Below the pieces are notes generated by a model. It made no database searches, was not told where the DNA came from, and saw nothing but the letters and a program-made list of their open reading frames with translations. The translations under genes and the position numbers were made by a program. 64,000 nucleotides of DNA from assembly GCF_025466085.1 (NCBI RefSeq), contig NZ_JANLOD010000014.1, positions 31,027 to 95,026 of the forward strand. Reading direction: 5' to 3'. The DNA is from Pseudomonas sp. 14P_8.1_Bac3 (GTDB lineage Bacteria; Pseudomonadota; Gammaproteobacteria; Pseudomonadales; Pseudomonadaceae). This document shows, piece after piece, positions 59,933 through 64,000 of this stretch (position 1 is its first letter; each line of letters starts with the position of its first letter).

Positions 59933-61615
59933 ATGCGCGAGAAACCAGCGAGGGAGTTTTTGTCTACTCCCGCCGCATTCATCAACGCACAGAGTGCGAT
60001 TACCGGCCTGCGCGGTCGGGATCTGATTTCGACCCTGCGCAGTGTTGCCGCCCATGGTCTGCGCAACCCGGTGCACAGCGCCCGTCACGCCTTGAAACTG
60101 GGGGGTCAACTGGGGCGTGTGTTGCTGGGTGAAACCCTGCACCCGACCAACCCGCAGGACAGCCGCTTCGCCGATCCGGCCTGGAGCCTCAACCCGTTTT
60201 ACCGCCGCAGCCTGCAGGCGTACCTGAGCTGGCAGAAACAGGTCAAAAGCTGGATCGACGAGAGCAACATGAACCCGGACGATCGGGCACGCGCCCACTT
60301 CGCCTTCGCCCTGCTCAACGATGCGGTGGCACCGTCCAACACTTTGTTGAATCCGCTGGCAATCAAGGAGATTTTCAATTCCGGGGGCAACAGCCTGGTG
60401 CGCGGCATCAGTCACCTGTTCGACGATCTCCTGCACAACGACGGCCTGCCGCGGCAAGTGACCAAACAGGCTTTCGAGGTCGGCAAAACGATCGCCACGA
60501 CCACCGGTTCGGTGGTGTTTCGCAATGAGCTGCTGGAGCTGATCCAGTACAAGCCGATGAGCGAAAAGCAGTACGCCAAACCGCTGCTGGTGGTGCCCCC
60601 GCAGATCAACAAGTACTACATTTTCGACCTGAGCCCGAGCAACAGCTTTGTGCAGTTCGCCCTGAAAAACAGTCTGCAGACCTTCATGATCAGCTGGCGC
60701 AACCCGGATGTGCGTCATCGCGAATGGGGCCTCTCGACCTACGTCGAAGCCGTGGAAGAAGCGATGAACGTGTGTCGGGCGATCACCGGTGCCCGCGAAG
60801 TCAATCTGATGGGCGCTTGCGCTGGCGGGCTGACCATCGCTGCGCTGCAAGGTCATTTGCAGGCCAAACGGCAGTTGCGCCGCGTATCCAGTGCGACCTA
60901 CCTGGTGAGCCTGCTCGACAGCCAGATGGACACCCCGGCCACGCTGTTCGCCGACGAGCAAACCCTGGAGGCGGCCAAGCGCCGGTCGTATCAGAAAGGC
61001 GTGCTGGACGGTCGTGACATGGCCAAGGTCTTCGCCTGGATGCGCCCCAATGACTTGATCTGGAGCTACTTCGTCAACAACTACCTGCTGGGCAAAGAGC
61101 CGCCCGCGTTCGACATTCTCTACTGGAACAACGACAACACGCGCCTGCCGGCCGCCTTACACGGCGACCTGCTGGATTTCTTCAAGCACAACCCGCTGAC
61201 TCATCCGGGGGGTCTGGAAGTGTGTGGCACGCCGATCGACTTGCAGAAAGTCACCGTCGACAGCTTCAGTGTGGCCGGTATCAACGACCACATCACGCCG
61301 TGGGATGCGGTGTATCGCTCAACCCTGCTGCTGGGTGGCGAGCGGCGCTTCGTGCTGTCCAACAGCGGTCATGTGCAAAGCATCCTCAACCCGCCTTCCA
61401 ACCCGAAAGCCAACTTCATCGAAAGCACCAAGCTGAGCACCGATCCACGGGCCTGGTATTACGACGCCAAGCAGGTTGACGGCAGCTGGTGGACGCAATG
61501 GCTGGGCTGGATTCAGGAACGCTCGGGCGCACTGAAGGAAACCCACATGGCCCTGGGCAATTCGAACTATCCACCATTGGAGGCGGCACCCGGCACCTAC
61601 GTGCGCGTGCGCTGA
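59933..61615 (+). CDS. phaC2: Class II PHA synthase 2
   Basis: The 560-residue synthase is a paralogue of phaC1 with the same nucleophile position, Cys296, in LMGACAGGLT, and the His in LSNSGHVQSILNPP. The lipase-like box reads GACAGG where phaC1 has GACSGG. The upstream 114 bases after phaZ hold its RBS (GAAGGAG near the ATG) and no gene. Confidence 0.96.
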   Translation: MREKPAREFLSTPAAFINAQSAITGLRGRDLISTLRSVAAHGLRNPVHSARHALKLGGQLGRVLLGETLHPTNPQDSRFADPAWSLNPFYRRSLQAYLSWQKQVKSWIDESNMNPDDRARAHFAFALLNDAVAPSNTLLNPLAIKEIFNSGGNSLVRGISHLFDDLLHNDGLPRQVTKQAFEVGKTIATTTGSVVFRNELLELIQYKPMSEKQYAKPLLVVPPQINKYYIFDLSPSNSFVQFALKNSLQTFMISWRNPDVRHREWGLSTYVEAVEEAMNVCRAITGAREVNLMGACAGGLTIAALQGHLQAKRQLRRVSSATYLVSLLDSQMDTPATLFADEQTLEAAKRRSYQKGVLDGRDMAKVFAWMRPNDLIWSYFVNNYLLGKEPPAFDILYWNNDNTRLPAALHGDLLDFFKHNPLTHPGGLEVCGTPIDLQKVTVDSFSVAGINDHITPWDAVYRSTLLLGGERRFVLSNSGHVQSILNPPSNPKANFIESTKLSTDPRAWYYDAKQVDGSWWTQWLGWIQERSGALKETHMALGNSNYPPLEAAPGTYVRVR

Positions 61616-61682
61616 CCCTGAAAAGCCGCGCCAGTCGCCAGCCTGTAGGAGGTTGGCCTGGCATGATCATTAAGAAGACTGG

Positions 61683-62303
61683 ATGAAAACCCGCGACCGG
61701 ATCCTTGAGTGTGCCCTGCAGTTGTTCAACCAGAAGGGCGAACCGAACGTCTCCACCATGGAAGTTGCCAACGAAATGGGCATCAGCCCGGGCAACCTCT
61801 ACTACCACTTCCACGGCAAGGAACCGCTGATCCTTGGCTTGTTCGAGCGCTTCCAGGCCGAACTCGCGCCGCTGCTCGACCCGCCTTCCGACGTGGAACT
61901 GGCACCGGAAGATTACTGGCTGTTCCTGCACCTGATCGTCGAACGCCTGTCGCACTATCGGTTCCTGTTTCAGGACCTGTCGAACCTGGCCGGGCGCCTG
62001 CCGAAACTGGCCAAGGGCATACGCAACCTGCTCAATGCGCTGAAACGCACGCTGGCGTCATTGCTCGCCCGGCTGAAGGCGCAAGGGCAACTGGTCAGCG
62101 ATACCCAGGCGTTGGGGCAACTGGTTGAGCAGATCACCATGACCCTGCTGTTCTCGTTGGACTATCAGCGGATTCTCGATCGTGAGGGTGAGGTCAGGCT
62201 GGTGGTCTATCAGATCATGATGCTGGTGGCGCCGCACTTGCTGCCGGCGGTGAAGGCGGCGACGGAGAAGATGGCGTCGCAGTATCTCGAAGAACACGAC
62301 TGA
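61683..62303 (+). CDS. phaD: TetR-family regulator of the PHA locus
   Basis: The 206-residue TetR-type protein starts MKTRDRILECALQLFNQKGE and has the helix-turn-helix VSTMEVANEMGISPGNLYYH. It acts as a positive regulator of phaC1 and phaI promoters in P. putida (known). It is the last gene of the plus-strand operon, 67 bases after phaC2. Confidence 0.93.
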   Translation: MKTRDRILECALQLFNQKGEPNVSTMEVANEMGISPGNLYYHFHGKEPLILGLFERFQAELAPLLDPPSDVELAPEDYWLFLHLIVERLSHYRFLFQDLSNLAGRLPKLAKGIRNLLNALKRTLASLLARLKAQGQLVSDTQALGQLVEQITMTLLFSLDYQRILDREGEVRLVVYQIMMLVAPHLLPAVKAATEKMASQYLEEHD

Positions 62304-62314
62304 CCTGTATGGAA

Positions 62315-62345
62315 ACCTGTAGGAGCCAGCTTGCTGGCGCCTACA
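62315..62345. repeat. Single REP after phaD
   Basis: ACCTGTAGGAGCCAGCTTGC followed by TGGCGCCTACA forms one hairpin, close to the element at 13474-13511. Confidence 0.8.
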
Positions 62346-62380
62346 AAGGATTCGCGATGTTCACAGGAGGGTGTGCAAAC

Positions 62381-62417
62381 AAAAAACGCCCGACCTATGC
62401 AGGCCGGGCGTTTTTTT
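62381..62417. terminator. Bidirectional terminator between phaD and phaF
   Basis: A stem CGCCCG/CGGGCG with flanking ACCT/AGGC pairing is bordered by six A on the left and seven T on the right, so it can end both the phaD (plus) and phaF (minus) transcripts. Confidence 0.88.
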
Positions 62418-62429
62418 GGGCCCTGAAAA

Positions 62430-63392
62430 TCAGGACTGACTGGTTGGCGTCGATGGTGTCGGCGCGGCAGTCGGGGTTGCAGCAGGGGTCGGCGCGGTAG
62501 CGGAGTTCGAAGTGCTGGCCGGAGTCGACGGGGTTGCCGGTTTGGCGGCAGCCACTGCTGGTTTAGGTGCAGCGGCTTTCGCTGCCGCCGGTTTTTTCAC
62601 TGCAGGTTTTTTCGCGGCGGCAGGTTTTGCCGCTGGCTTGGCTGCAGGTTTGGCTGCCGCCGTTTTAGCGGCTGGTTTAGCCGCAGCAGGTTTAGCGGCT
62701 GGTTTTGCTGCCGGCTTGGCGGCTGCCGTTTTGGCGGCCGGTTTAGCGGCTGGCTTGGCAGCGGCTTTGGCGGCGACCGGTTTGGCTGCAGCCTTGACTG
62801 CTGCCTTGGCTGCCGGTTTAGCAGCAGCGGTTTTGGCAACGGCCTTGGCGGCTGGCTTGGCAACCGCTTTGGCAGCCGCCTTCACCAATGGCTTGGCAGT
62901 GGTTTTGGTCGCTGGTTTGGCAGCGGCCGTTTTAGCCGCCGGTTTGGCTGCCGCGGTTTTCGCCGCAACAGGCGCCACCTTGGCACCGGTGAGCCTTTCG
63001 ATCTGCTTGGTCAGGGTATCGACCTTGCTGTGCAGCGCCTTCACTTCGTTACGGCTCGGTACACCGAGGCGCGAAATGGCGCTGTTCAGGCGCTTGTCGA
63101 AAGCCCCTTCGAGCTCATCCCACTTGCCCAGCGCGCGATCCTTCACGCCGCCGATGCGCGATTTTGCCGATGAAGCGGAATCCTTGACGTCATCGACTTT
63201 CTTGCCGACAGCGCTTTTGGTGAGCTTCTCGGCTTTCTCGCCGTCTTTGACCAATGTATCGAAGAGCTTGCTGCCGTCAGTGTCGATCTTCGAGTACACG
63301 CCTAAACCAGCCAGCCAGATTTTGCGGGAGTAGTCTTCGACTTTCCCAATCCACGAGCTGCCTTCTTTGTCAGTATTCTTTTTACCAGCCAT
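62430..63392 (-). CDS. phaF: PHA granule phasin/DNA-binding protein
   Basis: The 320-residue protein has an N-terminal phasin domain (SSWIGKVEDYSRKIWLAGLG, about residues 1-135) that binds granules and a histone H1-like C-terminus built from AAAKPAAK repeats (about 140-275) that binds nucleoid DNA. It organises granules and helps segregate them. It follows phaI by 10 bases. The repeats give long antisense open frames that are not genes. Confidence 0.95.
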   Translation of the reverse strand: MAGKKNTDKEGSSWIGKVEDYSRKIWLAGLGVYSKIDTDGSKLFDTLVKDGEKAEKLTKSAVGKKVDDVKDSASSAKSRIGGVKDRALGKWDELEGAFDKRLNSAISRLGVPSRNEVKALHSKVDTLTKQIERLTGAKVAPVAAKTAAAKPAAKTAAAKPATKTTAKPLVKAAAKAVAKPAAKAVAKTAAAKPAAKAAVKAAAKPVAAKAAAKPAAKPAAKTAAAKPAAKPAAKPAAAKPAAKTAAAKPAAKPAAKPAAAKKPAVKKPAAAKAAAPKPAVAAAKPATPSTPASTSNSATAPTPAATPTAAPTPSTPTSQS

Positions 63393-63402
63393 CCCGTTCT
63401 CC

Positions 63403-63825
63403 TCAAGATTTACGCGCGACGCGTTCGAGCAATGCCGTCAACTCATCGAGCTTAGCAGACAGTGTCTCCACGTCATGTTTAGACGGAATGCCGATACGAT
63501 TCAAGGCACTTGCGACACGCGAGTCAAACGCCTTCTCGACTTTGTCGAGTTGAAGTTCGACCTTGCCTTTGAAAGTGCTCACTTCACTCTTCGCTTCATC
63601 GATCTCGGAGTTGGCCGCTTCAAGTTTCTCGGCAACTAGTTTTTTGCCTTTCTTTTCAACAAGTTGACCTTCTTTAATCAACTCTTGAAAGTACTCGCTG
63701 CCCTCTTGTCCGACCTTGGTGTAGGCACCCAGGCCTGCCAGCCAGATCTTGCGGGCATAGGATTTGACGTCGCTCAGGGCGGTTGTCGAAGCGTCGATTT
63801 TTTTCTTCAAAATTACTTTGGCCAT
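63403..63825 (-). CDS. phaI: PHA granule phasin
   Basis: The 140-residue phasin matches the N-terminal half of PhaF (SYARKIWLAGLGAYTKVGQE; ALNRIGIPSKHDVETLSAKL) without the basic tail. It coats PHA granules. ATG 63825 was chosen from this match; upstream codons are open but not conserved. It is first in the phaIF operon, whose promoter lies in 63826-63954. Confidence 0.95.
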   Translation of the reverse strand: MAKVILKKKIDASTTALSDVKSYARKIWLAGLGAYTKVGQEGSEYFQELIKEGQLVEKKGKKLVAEKLEAANSEIDEAKSEVSTFKGKVELQLDKVEKAFDSRVASALNRIGIPSKHDVETLSAKLDELTALLERVARKS

Positions 63826-63954
63826 GGTGCACCTCACGCGCAGAAGGTTTGAGGAACTGCCCGCGAAAGTGTCGGGCTCATGCACAAAGTAGGGCGAATA
63901 ATTAGAAACGGCACCCTAACAACGGACATAAAACCTTGAGAGCACCGCAAACAA

Positions 63955-64000
<46 letters not shown>

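Noticed and set aside
62600..62960. Tandem repeats resembling a CRISPR or minisatellite
   Set aside because: They are coding repeats of Ala-Ala-Lys-Pro type in phaF, with irregular unit length and no spacers.
62512..63333. Long Ala/Gly/Leu-rich frame on the plus strand over phaF
   Set aside because: It is the antisense reading of the AAKP repeats of PhaF; it has no start context and no domain.

Overview
The window looks like a chromosomal segment of a fluorescent Pseudomonas (P. fluorescens group). The evidence is high GC, the Pseudomonas gene order pilMNOPQ-aroK-aroB-damX-gltB-gltD-hemE, the medium-chain PHA locus phaC1-phaZ-phaC2-phaD-phaF-phaI, and about a dozen REP repeats with the cores GTAGGAGCGAGCTTGCTCGC or GTGGGAGCGGGCTTGCTCGC typical of that group. 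No rRNA, tRNA, CRISPR array, intact insertion sequence or prophage was seen.

Layout. (1) 1-12967, plus strand: the distal part of an aryl polyene (APE) type pigment cluster. It holds a truncated acyltransferase, a MIO-type aromatic amino acid ammonia-lyase, a hot-dog thioesterase, a LolA-like carrier, an MMPL exporter, an Na+/H+ exchanger-like membrane protein, an FAD oxidoreductase, a methyltransferase, a DUF3261 lipoprotein, and a ketosynthase-dehydratase-ketoreductase-ketosynthase block. Nearly all junctions overlap by a few bases, so this is one translationally coupled operon whose start lies left of the window. (2) 12968-13518: a decayed PemK/MazF-like toxin relic and a REP hairpin. (3) 13519-15817: a divergent LysR regulator and MFS transporter. 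(4) 15908-27351, minus strand: a complete type II secretion operon gspCDEFGHIJKLM, headed by a cytochrome b561-like gene that overlaps gspC, and preceded by a secreted GbpA-like AA10 lytic polysaccharide monooxygenase that is a plausible substrate. (5) 27796-43621, minus strand: housekeeping block hemE, gltD, gltB, damX-like, aroB, aroK, pilQPONM. (6) 43838-56869: ponA (plus), maeB, a secreted SNase-like nuclease and rpmE (minus), then priA, argS, an FtsN-like SPOR protein, hslV, hslU and a DUF971 gene (plus). (7) 57129-63825: the PHA locus, with phaC1-phaZ-phaC2-phaD on plus and phaI-phaF on minus, converging on a shared terminator.

Most notable observations: the cytochrome b/T2SS/LPMO arrangement; REP elements that have become part of coding sequences (the signal-peptide region of the APE LolA-like gene, and the stop codons of two convergent genes supplied by the two arms of one REP pair); an ammonia-lyase with an unusual Phe-His selectivity pair; an antiporter-like protein lacking the first acidic residue of its ion motif; an rpmE terminator embedded in the next gene's signal-peptide codons; and a 32-G run at the right edge that is probably a sequencing or assembly artefact.
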